From: Chthonomonas calidirosea
Lineage (GTDB): Bacteria > Armatimonadota > Fimbriimonadia > Fimbriimonadales > Fimbriimonadaceae
Direction: 5' to 3'
Assembly: GCA_945882415.1 (NCBI GenBank)
Contig: CAMCWC010000019.1
Span: 1-44,306 of the forward strand
DNA: 44,306 nt
Positions within the stretch are counted from its first letter, which is position 1, and every line of letters begins with the position of its first letter. The translations under genes and the position numbers were made by a program. Positions 8,444 through 17,236 of this stretch are shown here, in pieces. The notes beneath the pieces are model-generated. The model did not search any database, was not told the origin of the DNA, and saw only the letters and a list, made by a program, of their open reading frames with translations.

Positions 8444-8449
8444 ATTCTA
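8444..8449 (-). promoter_or_regulatory. TAGAAT -10 element 7 nt before xth
   Basis: On the minus strand TAGAAT (five of six to the -10 consensus) lies 7 nt before the GTG start of xth, inside the 27-nt gap to divergent pyrC. No -35 or Shine-Dalgarno is visible. It fits a leaderless transcript and supports the GTG start. Confidence 0.5.
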
Positions 8450-8463
8450 ATCCAGAATGAGAC

Positions 8464-9789
8464 ATGCCGTTTGATCTCCTCCTCACGAATGCCCAAGTTG
8501 TGACCCCAACCGGAACCGCGGTTGGAGACATTGGAATCACGGACGGCAAGATCGTCGCCCTTGGAGCCCTTGTCGGATCAGAAGCCGCAGACAGCATCGA
8601 CTGCACCGGCCTCACCGTCATTCCCGGACTCATCGACACTCAAGTCCACTTCCGAGAGCCCGGACTGGAGCATAAAGAGGACCTAGAATCCGGCACCCGA
8701 GCGGCCCTGACGGGCGGAGTCACCAGCATCCTCGAGATGCCAAATACGTCACCGAACACCACGGACGCGATCACCTTGCAGGACAAACTCAACCGAGCCG
8801 CGGGCAGGGCCTGGTCCAACTACGGATTCTTCATCGGTGCCTCCACCGAAAACGCCGAGCAGCTTGGTGAGCTCGAGCAATTACCAGGCTGCCCGGGAAT
8901 CAAAATTTTCATGGGCAGCTCAACCGGCAGTCTCTTGGTGTCTAATGAAGAGGACATTCGAAAGGTCTTGAAAAACGGCACTCGCCCGTGCCCAATTCAC
9001 GCCGAAGACGAGCCTCGAAACCGAGCACGAAAGTCACTGATCTCCGAGGAACCATCCGCCCGCGAGCACCCCTTCCTCCGCGACAGCGAAAGTGCAATCA
9101 TGGCGACGCGCCAGATTCTGCGGCTGAGCAAAGAGACCGGCCGACCAGTCCACGTGCTGCACATCAGCACCAAGGAAGAGCCATGGATTATCGATGAAGC
9201 CCGCAAAGCCGGTGTCCGCGCAACTTCCGAGGTCACTCCGCAGCATCTATTCTTCGCCGGTCCCGACTGCTACGACCGCCTTGGATCGTTGGCCCAAATG
9301 AACCCACCCATCCGAAGCGAAGAAGACCGCGCCGGGCTGTGGCGCGCACTGGACGAAGGTCTTTTCGATGTGTTCGGTAGCGACCACGCGCCGCACACGC
9401 TGGAAGAAAAGTCCAAGCCCTACCCTGCCTCGCCGAGCGGAATGCCCGGCGTCCAAACGCTCCTGCCGGTGCTCCTGACTTTTGTCGCCCAAGGTCGCCT
9501 TGCGCTTGAAACACTGGTGCGGATGTCTTCAACGCGTCCCGCGGAGCTTTATAACATTCAGGGCAAAGGATCAATTGCAGTTGGCATGGACGCGGATCTG
9601 ACCATCGTCGACGTCAACCGAAAGTGGACATTCGAGCGGGCCCATGTCGAAAGCAAGTGCGGCTGGTCGCCTTACGAAGGGGAAACCTTCACCGGCGCGG
9701 TCGAGCACGTCATCCTGGGCGGCTCCGTGGCCGTCCGTTCTGGCGAGCGCATCGCGAAACCGACCGGCCAAATGCTCGAATTTCGGTGA
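8464..9789 (+). CDS. pyrC: Dihydroorotase (amidohydrolase family)
   Basis: Converts carbamoyl-aspartate to dihydroorotate in pyrimidine synthesis; 441 residues. Recognisable family elements are PGLIDTQVHFREPG, LEMPNTSPNT, GIKIFMGSSTGSLLV, PIHAEDE, HVLHIST, FGSDHAPHTLEEK and the C-terminal GMDADLTIVD. In most dihydroorotases the first metal motif is DxHxH; here it reads DTQVH, with Gln60 replacing the first His. To my knowledge the same variant occurs in Bacteroidetes-type dihydroorotases, so activity is still expected, with an altered metal site. A related cyclic amidohydrolase is the alternative. It diverges from xth by 27 nt and ends directly against the pafA-like stop. Confidence 0.88.
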   Translation: MPFDLLLTNAQVVTPTGTAVGDIGITDGKIVALGALVGSEAADSIDCTGLTVIPGLIDTQVHFREPGLEHKEDLESGTRAALTGGVTSILEMPNTSPNTTDAITLQDKLNRAAGRAWSNYGFFIGASTENAEQLGELEQLPGCPGIKIFMGSSTGSLLVSNEEDIRKVLKNGTRPCPIHAEDEPRNRARKSLISEEPSAREHPFLRDSESAIMATRQILRLSKETGRPVHVLHISTKEEPWIIDEARKAGVRATSEVTPQHLFFAGPDCYDRLGSLAQMNPPIRSEEDRAGLWRALDEGLFDVFGSDHAPHTLEEKSKPYPASPSGMPGVQTLLPVLLTFVAQGRLALETLVRMSSTRPAELYNIQGKGSIAVGMDADLTIVDVNRKWTFERAHVESKCGWSPYEGETFTGAVEHVILGGSVAVRSGERIAKPTGQMLEFR

Positions 9790-11265
9790 TTACTTGGCGT
9801 CCAGAGCGTTGACCCCGTCATACGTGTCAAACGGATCGCTCAGATCGATGTGCCGATCACGAGCGGTCTGAACCCCGTTCCAGTCGAAGACGTAGTACCG
9901 CGACTTCTTCTGCAGCACCTGCTCCACCAACCGCGCGCGACCCTTTGCCCGCGTGTTTTGCGGCGGGTCTGTCATTGCCGTGACAATATCCAAGTCATCG
10001 ACCATCCGCTTCGTCTTGCCCATTTCTTGATACGCGTGGAAGAGCGACGCTGCGGGATCGATGTTGTGGTACTCAAGGTCGACGGAATGCAGCGCATCAT
10101 CGCTCCACTCCAGGCCTTCTTCGGTCCGGTACTGATCGACGATCTGCCGCTTAGCAACCCAGTCAATCCGATCGCCCAGCTGCAACGGGTCTTTCTCCAG
10201 ACCATCCAAAATCGACACCCAGTTGTCCAGCGTCCAGTTGATCTGTTCGCTCTCGTCCCGATACGCCTGTGCGAGTTCAAGATATTGGCGTTGGATGTCA
10301 ATCGCGTTCGAACTCGAGCCATCCAGCATTTCGACCTTCCATTGGTATGAAGGATCACGCGAAACCTGCCGAAGCGCGATCAACGGCTGGGCGATGATCA
10401 TCGATTCGGGGATTCGACCCTCCTCGGCTAGCCTGAGCGCAATCAGCGTCGTACCGATCTTGAGCGCATAGGCAAACTCGTTCTGGTTGCTCTCGCCGAA
10501 GAGCATGTGGAGCCGGGTGAAGCCGTTGTGCGAGTAGAAATGCTCCCACTTCGGATTGATCAGCGCTCGGTTAAAGCGAACCCGCGAGGCGAGCGTTTTG
10601 ATAATGTGATCCGCACGCTGGCTGAGCTGAAAATCAACCCCGTCATCCGGAATCACGCCGTAAACGTTCGAAACCCAGATGTAGTCGACCGGGTTGTTCG
10701 CCATCTCCTGATAGCTCGGTCGATATCCGCCGGCCGTCAGAACGTGCCCACCCACTCGACCAACTCCGGCAAAAATTTGGCGGGTCACGAGAAACGGATA
10801 CAGCAACACGACTCCGGACTCAAGGAGTGAGTCATCCGCTCGGACCATGTAGTTCTCATGGCAACCAAACGTGTGCCCACCAAAGTGATCAACGCTGTTG
10901 TTGTAAACGCTGACGACATCCTGAACGCCGAGATCATAAATTGCTCGAACGATCTGCCGTTGCCCGGCTCGGTCGTTTGCGACCAAGTCCGTCAACGTTA
11001 GACATTCCGCCGTTGCATATTCCAAGTGACTTCCGACCGCGTCGATGTACATTCGCGCGCCGTTCATCAGGAATCCGCCGGATTGTGCCGGCTCAAAAAC
11101 GTCGTCTCGCGAATGAAGATCGATTGCGCCGAGCTTCATTTCATAGAACAGCGTGTCCTTGATGGCCTCAACCACGCCCTCCGGAGTTCCGAGGTTCTCG
11201 TCCGCGACGAGACATCCAAACTCTGTTTCAACTCCGAAAATACGATCACCGGGGCGGCGGCTCAT
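9790..11265 (-). CDS. pafA: Pup ligase / deamidase family protein (PafA/Dop-like)
   Basis: Carboxylate-amine ligase-fold protein of 491 residues. In actinobacteria PafA joins the C-terminal Glu of Pup to substrate lysines for the proteasome, and Dop deamidates or removes Pup. Conserved signatures: FGVETEFG (metal-binding Glu), NGARMYIDAVGSHLEYATAE with the catalytic-type Asp, FGCHENYMV, LLYPFLVTRQI, MLFGESNQNE, SNAIDIQRQYL and RIDWVAKRQI. The VGSHxEYATAEC text is closer to PafA than Dop, but about 15 extra residues sit where Dop carries its loop. The ATG at 11265 (Met3 of the longest frame) lies 6 nt after TAGACT; 11271 is the alternative. No Pup, UBact, proteasome or ATPase gene is in the window. 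Confidence 0.9.
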   Translation of the reverse strand: MSRRPGDRIFGVETEFGCLVADENLGTPEGVVEAIKDTLFYEMKLGAIDLHSRDDVFEPAQSGGFLMNGARMYIDAVGSHLEYATAECLTLTDLVANDRAGQRQIVRAIYDLGVQDVVSVYNNSVDHFGGHTFGCHENYMVRADDSLLESGVVLLYPFLVTRQIFAGVGRVGGHVLTAGGYRPSYQEMANNPVDYIWVSNVYGVIPDDGVDFQLSQRADHIIKTLASRVRFNRALINPKWEHFYSHNGFTRLHMLFGESNQNEFAYALKIGTTLIALRLAEEGRIPESMIIAQPLIALRQVSRDPSYQWKVEMLDGSSSNAIDIQRQYLELAQAYRDESEQINWTLDNWVSILDGLEKDPLQLGDRIDWVAKRQIVDQYRTEEGLEWSDDALHSVDLEYHNIDPAASLFHAYQEMGKTKRMVDDLDIVTAMTDPPQNTRAKGRARLVEQVLQKKSRYYVFDWNGVQTARDRHIDLSDPFDTYDGVNALDAK

Positions 11266-11271
11266 GGTCAT

Positions 11272-11277
11272 AGTCTA
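11272..11277 (-). promoter_or_regulatory. TAGACT -10 element 6 nt before the pafA-like gene
   Basis: On the minus strand TAGACT lies 6 nt before the ATG at 11265. The spacing matches the other leaderless-type starts here and favours Met3 over the ATG at 11271. Confidence 0.42.
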
Positions 11278-11318
11278 CGTAGGTGAAGGCCAGATTGCCC
11301 ACCAGACCCAGTGGCACG

Positions 11319-12185
11319 ATGAATCCGTCGTCCGAGGTGCCCGGTCTGGTATCTTTGATAGCCTTGAGAAGTCCGGCTAGCGGTCCCGATGGAGCTTTTC
11401 TTCAGTGTCAGAACTGCAAGAAAATTATCTTCTCCGTGGAGTTCGAACAGAATTTGCGGGTGTGTCCACACTGTCAACACCATCACCGGTTGACCGCGCA
11501 AATTCGCATCGACTGGACGTTCGATGAGGGCTCCTTCGTCGAGCACGACACCGGCCTGAGCTCGGTTGACCCACTTGGGTTCCCAGATTACGGCAAAAAG
11601 CTCGAACAGCTGAACGCAAAGGGCGAGAATCACGACTCCGTTCTAAGCGGTACGGCGACGATTGAAGGCCTTAAGGTCAGCGCGGCCGTTTGCGATTTCG
11701 CCTTCATCGGCGGGTCGATGGGTAGCGTGGCCGGCGAAAAGATCACCCGCGCGCTTGAGCGAGGCATCGAACTCAAATGCCCAGTAATCATCTTCTGCGC
11801 CTCGGGCGGCGCTCGCATGCAGGAAGGACTGCTCAGCCTCATGCAGATGGCGAAAACCACCGGCGCCGTCGAAAAGTGCCGGGCGAACGGCATCCCTTAC
11901 ATCGCGGTGTTCACCGACCCAACGATGGCTGGCGTTCTCGCAAGCTATGCCAGCGTGGCGGACGTCATTATCGCGGAGCCGAAAGCGCTCGTGGGCTTCG
12001 CTGGTCTCCGCGTAAGCAAGCAGGCGGGAGTTGGTAAAGTGCCCGACGATTTCCAAACCGCCGAATTCGTTCTCAAACACGGCATGATCGATCGCATCGT
12101 CTCTCGAAAAGAACTCCGAGCAACCCTAGCAGGCCTCGTCCGAACCCTTGGCGGACACCTTCTCCATGCGGAGGCAGAAGCCTGA
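11319..12185 (+). CDS. accD: Acetyl-CoA carboxylase carboxyltransferase subunit beta
   Basis: The zinc-binding beta subunit of the carboxyltransferase that makes malonyl-CoA for fatty-acid synthesis. The N-terminal zinc ribbon (CQNCKK, then VCPHCQHHHR) is complete. It is followed by FIGGSMGSVAGEKI, FCASGGARMQEGLLSLMQM, VFTDPTMAGVLASYAS, EPKALVGFAG and DDFQTAEF. The start is not settled: GTG 11283 (300 residues), ATG 11319 (288, used here) and TTG 11364 (273) are in frame. The TTG is preceded by CTGGTATCTTTGATAGCC, nearly the text before the thiolase start. The stop overlaps the accA start (TGATG), so the two are translationally coupled. Confidence 0.95.
   Translation: MNPSSEVPGLVSLIALRSPASGPDGAFLQCQNCKKIIFSVEFEQNLRVCPHCQHHHRLTAQIRIDWTFDEGSFVEHDTGLSSVDPLGFPDYGKKLEQLNAKGENHDSVLSGTATIEGLKVSAAVCDFAFIGGSMGSVAGEKITRALERGIELKCPVIIFCASGGARMQEGLLSLMQMAKTTGAVEKCRANGIPYIAVFTDPTMAGVLASYASVADVIIAEPKALVGFAGLRVSKQAGVGKVPDDFQTAEFVLKHGMIDRIVSRKELRATLAGLVRTLGGHLLHAEAEA
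11350..11355 (+). promoter_or_regulatory. Possible TATCTT -10 element of accD
   Basis: GGTATCTT recurs before the thiolase gene at 27707-27714. Here it lies 8 nt before the in-frame TTG at 11364. If active it would make accD start at that TTG. Confidence 0.28.
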
Positions 12186-13174
12186 TGGCAAAGGAAACCG
12201 CAAAAACGCACAAAGAGTGGGAAAAGCCACTGCTAGAGCTAGAGGACACGATTGCCAAGCTCCGCGAAGCCGCCCGACGCGAGGCAGACCCCGTTAAACA
12301 GGCCAACTACATTGAGAAGGCCGAGACCTACCAAGAGCAGTGCAATCGATACGTCAAGCTGATGTACTCCAACCTCGGAGACTGGGAGAAAGTCCTTGTC
12401 GCCCGGGCCGAAAAACGGCCATACACCTTGGACTACATCCAGAGCATCTTTAACGGCTTTATCGAACTCCAGGGAGACCGAAACGGATTCAACGACAACG
12501 CAATCGTTGGCGGCCCTGCCGAGTTCAACGGTCGTCCCGTCATCGTTCTGGGCCACCAGAAGGGCCGAAACATCCAAGACCGCCAGATGCGGAACTTCGG
12601 CATGGCGAAACCAGAAGGCTATCGAAAGGCGATTCGCCTCTTCGAAATGGCCGAACGATTCCGAATGCCGGTGATCTCTTTCGTGGACACCCCAGCCGCC
12701 GATCCCGGCGTGGAAAGTGAATCCCGAGGGATCAGCGAAGCCATTGCCGCCGCGATGTTGAAGATGTTCCAACTGACCGTACCGACGATTTCCGTGATCA
12801 TCGGCGAAGGCGGCAGCGGCGGTGCCATCGGTATTGCCGTTTCAAATCGCGTGCTCATGCTTGAGCATGCCGTCTACTCAGTGATTCCTCCAGAAGGTTG
12901 CGCTGCGATCCTTTGGCGCGCGCCTGAGCGTGCACCAGAAGCTGCCGAGGCTCTCCAAATCACTGCCAAGTCGGCGCTCTCGTTTGGCATCATCGATGAG
13001 ATCGTTTCCGAGCCGGAAGGCGCTGCCCACCGAGACCCGGCTGGTGCTTCGGACCTCATCAAAGAAGCGGTTGTCCGGCACCTTGATGAACTGTTGCTAC
13101 TCTCGCCGGCAGAACTTCATGCTGATCGACACGCGAAGTTCCGCAAGCTTGGTAAGTTCGCTGAGACTTTCTAG
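12185..13174 (+). CDS. accA: Acetyl-CoA carboxylase carboxyltransferase subunit alpha
   Basis: Partner of AccD in the carboxyltransferase half-reaction; 329 residues, a normal length. An N-terminal helical region (LLELEDTIAKLREAARRE) is followed by the crotonase-like core. Core elements include IFNGFIELQGDRNG, GHQKGRNIQDR, FGMAKPEGYRKAIRL, FVDTPAADPGVESESRG, GEGGSGGAIGIA and SVIPPEGCAAILWR. The start codon is inside the accD stop (TGATG), so the subunits are made in coupled fashion. The stop lies 2 nt from the convergent xylanase stop, with no terminator between them. Confidence 0.97.
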   Translation: MAKETAKTHKEWEKPLLELEDTIAKLREAARREADPVKQANYIEKAETYQEQCNRYVKLMYSNLGDWEKVLVARAEKRPYTLDYIQSIFNGFIELQGDRNGFNDNAIVGGPAEFNGRPVIVLGHQKGRNIQDRQMRNFGMAKPEGYRKAIRLFEMAERFRMPVISFVDTPAADPGVESESRGISEAIAAAMLKMFQLTVPTISVIIGEGGSGGAIGIAVSNRVLMLEHAVYSVIPPEGCAAILWRAPERAPEAAEALQITAKSALSFGIIDEIVSEPEGAAHRDPAGASDLIKEAVVRHLDELLLLSPAELHADRHAKFRKLGKFAETF

Positions 13175-13176
13175 CG

Positions 13177-15330
13177 CTATTCCCAGTTCACTCGGAAGCT
13201 CGCCGCGTCTCCCGGAATAATGTCCCCGATAAACTCTCGCGTCACCTTGCCAAAGGTGACCTTGATTCGGTGCGTTCCGTAAAACGGTCGGAACTTCGCC
13301 ATTCCGTTTGAATCCGTGGCGATTGTTTCGTTGGTCCACCACTTCTTAAAGACGAGGTCTCGGTACGCCTTGACCGTCGGGCGAGCGGTCCAATCTCGCC
13401 GGAACATTGCCCCGCCTTCGTTGGCTCGCCAATGGGCGCCTTCCCAGAAACCCCACATGATGAACCCATCCATCTTCGGATGGCTAAAGCACGTCGTCAG
13501 GAAGTCAGTCAGGTGTTCGGCGTGAACTTTGTCGTCCTGCACGCCAAGGTCGTACTCCGTAATCTCGAGTCGAGGACCCAGAGCGGCCATCTCGTCAAGG
13601 GCCTTAAAGACGGTCGGCATCGGCGTCATCGGAGTTCCAACGTGCGCTTGAATGCCGATGATGTCCACCGGTGCACCTTGATTCAGCAGTTGCTGAACCC
13701 GCTCAATCGCCTTCTTCTTGTGCCCCGTCCCAGCCTGGGATTCTTCCGTGATGTTGAAATCGTTGTAAGCCGTAAGAGCCGTTGGATCGGTAACCTTCGC
13801 GATCCGGAAAACCTGACCGAACGATTCCCAGCCGATTCGATCCCACAACGAAGTCTCGGTGACCGCTTCGTTCACGACATCCCACAGGTAGAGCTGCCCC
13901 TTGTAACGAGTGACGACTTCCTCGACTCGGTCGGAAACGCGTTCTTTCAGAACATCGTTTTTCATTGCCCAAGCGCCAGCTGGGATGTTCCGCTCCGAGC
14001 CCCATACGCCGTTGTGTCCCCGAACTTTGAACCCATTCTTTTTGAGCCAGGCAATCGCCTTATCGGGAGCGTCATATCCGTTGGCATCGGTATCAGGCCA
14101 TTTCAGGTCGTTCTCCAAAGTCACGGTGTTGAACAGATTCTTCAGCTCAGCCTTAAAACGTGTACTGGTTGCGTCATCCCCGTTGATGAGCGCGGCAGGA
14201 GCGGCGGTCCCGAATCGGAATTCATGCCGCAACATTTCAACCTGCACCTTGGCGCCAGCCAACGGCTTCCCATCCCGGACCACATTCACTACCAACGGAC
14301 CCCGTCGCTGCTTCTCAATCCTCGCCTCCGCTGCAGCTAGCCAGGAAAGATCACGCTTGCCAGATGCGTAGTATTGGATCGTTTGCTTGACCGAACTGAG
14401 CGGCTTAAATCCGAGGTTCTCAACGACAACATCTTTCAGTTCGACTTCTCCAGACTCATAGCCTAGGAAAATCGTAAGTTGCCCTTCTTTTGCCTCAAGG
14501 CTCCGTGGCACAATTCCCGCGAAGCGGAACGCCTGCCAGGTTGGCGTTAGCGCAACTGGACCATTGACGTACTTAGCGTTCGGCGGATTGCTCTCTTCGA
14601 TGTGAACGGTCGCGCGAGATTTTGTCTTGCTGCGCATCTGAAGTGAAACCAGAACGGTTTGCCCGGCGACGATCGGTTTATCCAGCGGAACCCCGATGAG
14701 GTTGTCCCACGGAGACGCTCCCGGCTTAACCGCAAACTTCGCGAACAGATTTCCGGCTGAGTTTGTGAGTGTTGATCCATTCGTTCGCCAGTCTGAAAGT
14801 TTTGGCGCGGTGAGCAAGCTCTGCGGTTTCGCCAGGGGTGCCGGATCAATTGCTTCCAAGCTCACCGAGGATAGTTCTACGGTGCCGCTTCCGAAGTTTA
14901 AGTGAAACCCAGCTTGCGCCTGTTTCGCGGGAAACGAGGCATTCGCCAGTCCAGAAATCTTGTACGACTTCCACTCGGGAGTCAAAGTAAATTCCCGGCT
15001 GATCACATCGGTGTAGGGCGCGGTCGCACCCTGCACAAATGCGTTGATGCGATTTTGGGTGATGCTGCGCGCCCAAAAACTTAGCTCAAGAACCTGCCCC
15101 TGCTTTAGCGGACTGTTAATCGGCTGCTGGCATTGAACTTCCCAGCCCGGTGCTCCAGGAATTTGCTTAAGGTCCAGCTTGACCGCTTTGCCGCCTCGGT
15201 CCGAGTTCACAATCTCGCGCTGACAAAACTCGGAAGCGGTGATCTGCCACCCCTCCGTTCCTGCACTAAAGTCAGGGTTTGATATCAGATTTCCCGCGAG
15301 GGCGACCGATGCGAGCAACACGGACAACAT
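13177..15330 (-). CDS. GH10 endo-1,4-beta-xylanase with two CBM-like domains
   Basis: Secreted glycoside hydrolase of 717 residues. After a short signal-like segment there are two carbohydrate-binding-like beta-sandwich domains (about 14-160 and 170-305, CBM4/9-like). A short Ig-like linker (345-370) and the GH10 barrel (about 370-665) follow. The acid/base is Glu488 in YLWDVVNEA and the nucleophile Glu592 in LEITEYDLG. Substrate-contact stretches VRGHNGVWG and IMWGFWEGAHW are present. A last about 50 residues form a small beta domain. An in-frame TAA lies just upstream of the ATG, so the signal peptide truly lacks a positive n-region. The gene stands alone. Confidence 0.94.
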   Translation of the reverse strand: MLSVLLASVALAGNLISNPDFSAGTEGWQITASEFCQREIVNSDRGGKAVKLDLKQIPGAPGWEVQCQQPINSPLKQGQVLELSFWARSITQNRINAFVQGATAPYTDVISREFTLTPEWKSYKISGLANASFPAKQAQAGFHLNFGSGTVELSSVSLEAIDPAPLAKPQSLLTAPKLSDWRTNGSTLTNSAGNLFAKFAVKPGASPWDNLIGVPLDKPIVAGQTVLVSLQMRSKTKSRATVHIEESNPPNAKYVNGPVALTPTWQAFRFAGIVPRSLEAKEGQLTIFLGYESGEVELKDVVVENLGFKPLSSVKQTIQYYASGKRDLSWLAAAEARIEKQRRGPLVVNVVRDGKPLAGAKVQVEMLRHEFRFGTAAPAALINGDDATSTRFKAELKNLFNTVTLENDLKWPDTDANGYDAPDKAIAWLKKNGFKVRGHNGVWGSERNIPAGAWAMKNDVLKERVSDRVEEVVTRYKGQLYLWDVVNEAVTETSLWDRIGWESFGQVFRIAKVTDPTALTAYNDFNITEESQAGTGHKKKAIERVQQLLNQGAPVDIIGIQAHVGTPMTPMPTVFKALDEMAALGPRLEITEYDLGVQDDKVHAEHLTDFLTTCFSHPKMDGFIMWGFWEGAHWRANEGGAMFRRDWTARPTVKAYRDLVFKKWWTNETIATDSNGMAKFRPFYGTHRIKVTFGKVTREFIGDIIPGDAASFRVNWE

Positions 15331-15336
15331 CGCTCC

Positions 15337-15342
15337 ACTTTA
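15337..15342 (-). promoter_or_regulatory. TAAAGT -10 element 6 nt before the xylanase gene
   Basis: On the minus strand TAAAGT lies 6 nt before the ATG at 15330. The TAA inside it is also the in-frame stop that fixes the start codon. No -35 box is seen. A GGAG only 2 nt from the ATG is too close to act as a Shine-Dalgarno. Confidence 0.5.
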
Positions 15343-15399
15343 CTGCGAACCACCCCAAACCGAATAGCCTTTCGCTAACAGACATACGAACCGAACCGG

Positions 15400-15405
15400 T
15401 ATCCT
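15400..15405 (+). promoter_or_regulatory. Possible TATCCT -10 element of aspS
   Basis: CCGGTATCCT ends 9 nt before the aspS ATG. The GGTATC core is shared with the accD and thiolase upstream regions. The spacing would give a leader of only a few bases. Confidence 0.33.
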
Positions 15406-15414
15406 TTCGGTCCC

Positions 15415-17232
15415 ATGGGGTTTGTAAAACGCACGCATACATGCGGCGAAATTCGCGCCGAGCACGTCGGCGAAACGGTGTCACTGAACGGCTGGATCCA
15501 CCGCGTTCGAGATCTTGGCGGAGTAAAGTTCGTGGATCTTCGAGATCGCACCGGACTTGTTCAGCTCGTTCTCGCGCCTGAAACCTTCCCCGATTCCTCG
15601 AACCTGCGGGCCGAGGCTTGCGTTAGCTTTACTGGCAAAGTACTAGAACGATCGGACGAGGCAAAGAACCCCAAAATGCCGACCGGCGATATCGAAATTG
15701 AAGTTCAAAGTTTCGAGCTACTTGGCCCAACTAAACCACTCCCATTCCAACTGAGCGATGAGGAACAGATGCAGTCTGTCAACGAGGAGCTCCGCGTAAA
15801 GCATCGCTATCTCGACCTTCGCCGTCCTTCGATGCATCGACGCTTCGCCGTCCGCAGTTCGGTCATTCGTCGATATCGAAGCTACCTAGACGCTCGTGGC
15901 TTCCTGGAAATCGAAACTCCGATCATCACGAAATCGACCCCGGAAGGCGCGCGTGACTATCTGGTTCCCTACCGAAACGATTCTGGGCTTTGGTACGCCT
16001 TGCCTCAAAGCCCGCAGCAATACAAGCAGCTCCTCATGGTCGCTGGCATGGAGCGGTACTACCAGGTTGCGAAGTGCTTCCGCGATGAAAGCAGCCGCGC
16101 CGACCGACAACCCGAATTCACCCAGCTCGATATTGAAATGTCCTTCATCGATCAGGAAGACATCCTGACTTTGATCGAAGCCATGACTCAAGAAGTCGTG
16201 AACGGCACGATCGAGGAGTTTGGACTCGATAAAGAGCCCGTTGGACCGATGGAACGCATCACCTACGATGAAGCGATGCGGGACTATGGCTGCGACAAGC
16301 CTGACACTCGGTTTGGCCTGAAGCTGATCGATCTCACGGGTTGTTTCCCGGAGACCCAGTTTGCTGTCTTTAAGAACACGATCGAGACAGGCGGTATCTT
16401 GCGTGCAGTCCGCTTCCCCGGTGCCGCGACGTACTCCCGAAAGGAAGTCAGTGGACTCGAGGAGTTCTGCAAGGAGCTCGGCGCCAAGGGGATGGCTCAT
16501 CTTGCTGTCCTGCCTGCAGCCGAGGCTGGCGAAGGCGCATACATCAGCCCGAACGGTCTTGCGATCAAGAGTTCGATCGTCAAGTTCCTCGCTGAAGCAG
16601 AGTTGGAAGCCGTTCTTCAAACTTCCCAGGCCGAGGCCGGAGACCTGATCTGCATCGTGGCCGACGCTTGGCAGACGACCAACGACGTCCTCTATCGCCT
16701 CCGGTTAGAGATCGGCGATCGCCTTAAGCTGCGCGATCCACGGATTCTGAAGTATCTGTGGGTCGTTGACTTCCCGCTCGTCGAGTGGAGTGATACCGAC
16801 GGACGATGGAGCTCGATGCACCACCCATTCACCATGCCTAAGTGGGAAGACCTGCCGAAGATCGAAACGGATCCAGGCAGCATTCGTGCGCAAGCGTACG
16901 ACTTGGTCTGTAACGGAATGGAAGTCGCCGGAGGCTCGATCCGAATCAACCGACCGGATATCCAAGCGCAAATCTTTGGCCTCCTCGGGATCGATGAAGC
17001 AACCCAGCAAGACCGATTCGGGCACCTGCTGGAAGCTTTCAGCTACGGTGCGCCTCCCCATGGCGGCATCGCACCGGGAATCGACCGGCTCATCATGCTT
17101 CTCACCGACACCGAGAACATTCGAGAAGTCATTGCCTTCCCGAAGGTTGCTGGAGGCCAAGACCCAATGATGGGGGCCCCCAGCACAATCGACTCTCAGC
17201 AGTGGGCCGAACTCGGCCTACGGCGTTCCTGA
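15415..17232 (+). CDS. aspS: Aspartate--tRNA ligase
   Basis: Class II aminoacyl-tRNA synthetase charging tRNA-Asp; 605 residues, typical of the long bacterial type. The N-terminal OB-fold anticodon-binding domain (about 1-105) contains NGWIHRVRDLGGVKFVDLRD. The catalytic core follows, with YLDLRRP, TPEGARDYLVP, ALPQSPQQYKQLLM, motif 2 CFRDESSRADRQPEFTQLD (about 221-239) and motif 3 near GGIAPGIDRLIMLL. The bacterial GAD insertion domain occupies about residues 300-410. It stands alone on the plus strand and its stop is 4 nt from the convergent aldo-keto reductase stop. Confidence 0.98.
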   Translation: MGFVKRTHTCGEIRAEHVGETVSLNGWIHRVRDLGGVKFVDLRDRTGLVQLVLAPETFPDSSNLRAEACVSFTGKVLERSDEAKNPKMPTGDIEIEVQSFELLGPTKPLPFQLSDEEQMQSVNEELRVKHRYLDLRRPSMHRRFAVRSSVIRRYRSYLDARGFLEIETPIITKSTPEGARDYLVPYRNDSGLWYALPQSPQQYKQLLMVAGMERYYQVAKCFRDESSRADRQPEFTQLDIEMSFIDQEDILTLIEAMTQEVVNGTIEEFGLDKEPVGPMERITYDEAMRDYGCDKPDTRFGLKLIDLTGCFPETQFAVFKNTIETGGILRAVRFPGAATYSRKEVSGLEEFCKELGAKGMAHLAVLPAAEAGEGAYISPNGLAIKSSIVKFLAEAELEAVLQTSQAEAGDLICIVADAWQTTNDVLYRLRLEIGDRLKLRDPRILKYLWVVDFPLVEWSDTDGRWSSMHHPFTMPKWEDLPKIETDPGSIRAQAYDLVCNGMEVAGGSIRINRPDIQAQIFGLLGIDEATQQDRFGHLLEAFSYGAPPHGGIAPGIDRLIMLLTDTENIREVIAFPKVAGGQDPMMGAPSTIDSQQWAELGLRRS

Positions 17233-17236
17233 GCTC

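Noticed and set aside
13432-14340. 302-codon plus-strand open frame
   Set aside because: Antisense to the GH10 catalytic domain; a shadow of its codon bias.
15886-16620. 244-codon minus-strand open frame
   Set aside because: Antisense to aspS with no family similarity.
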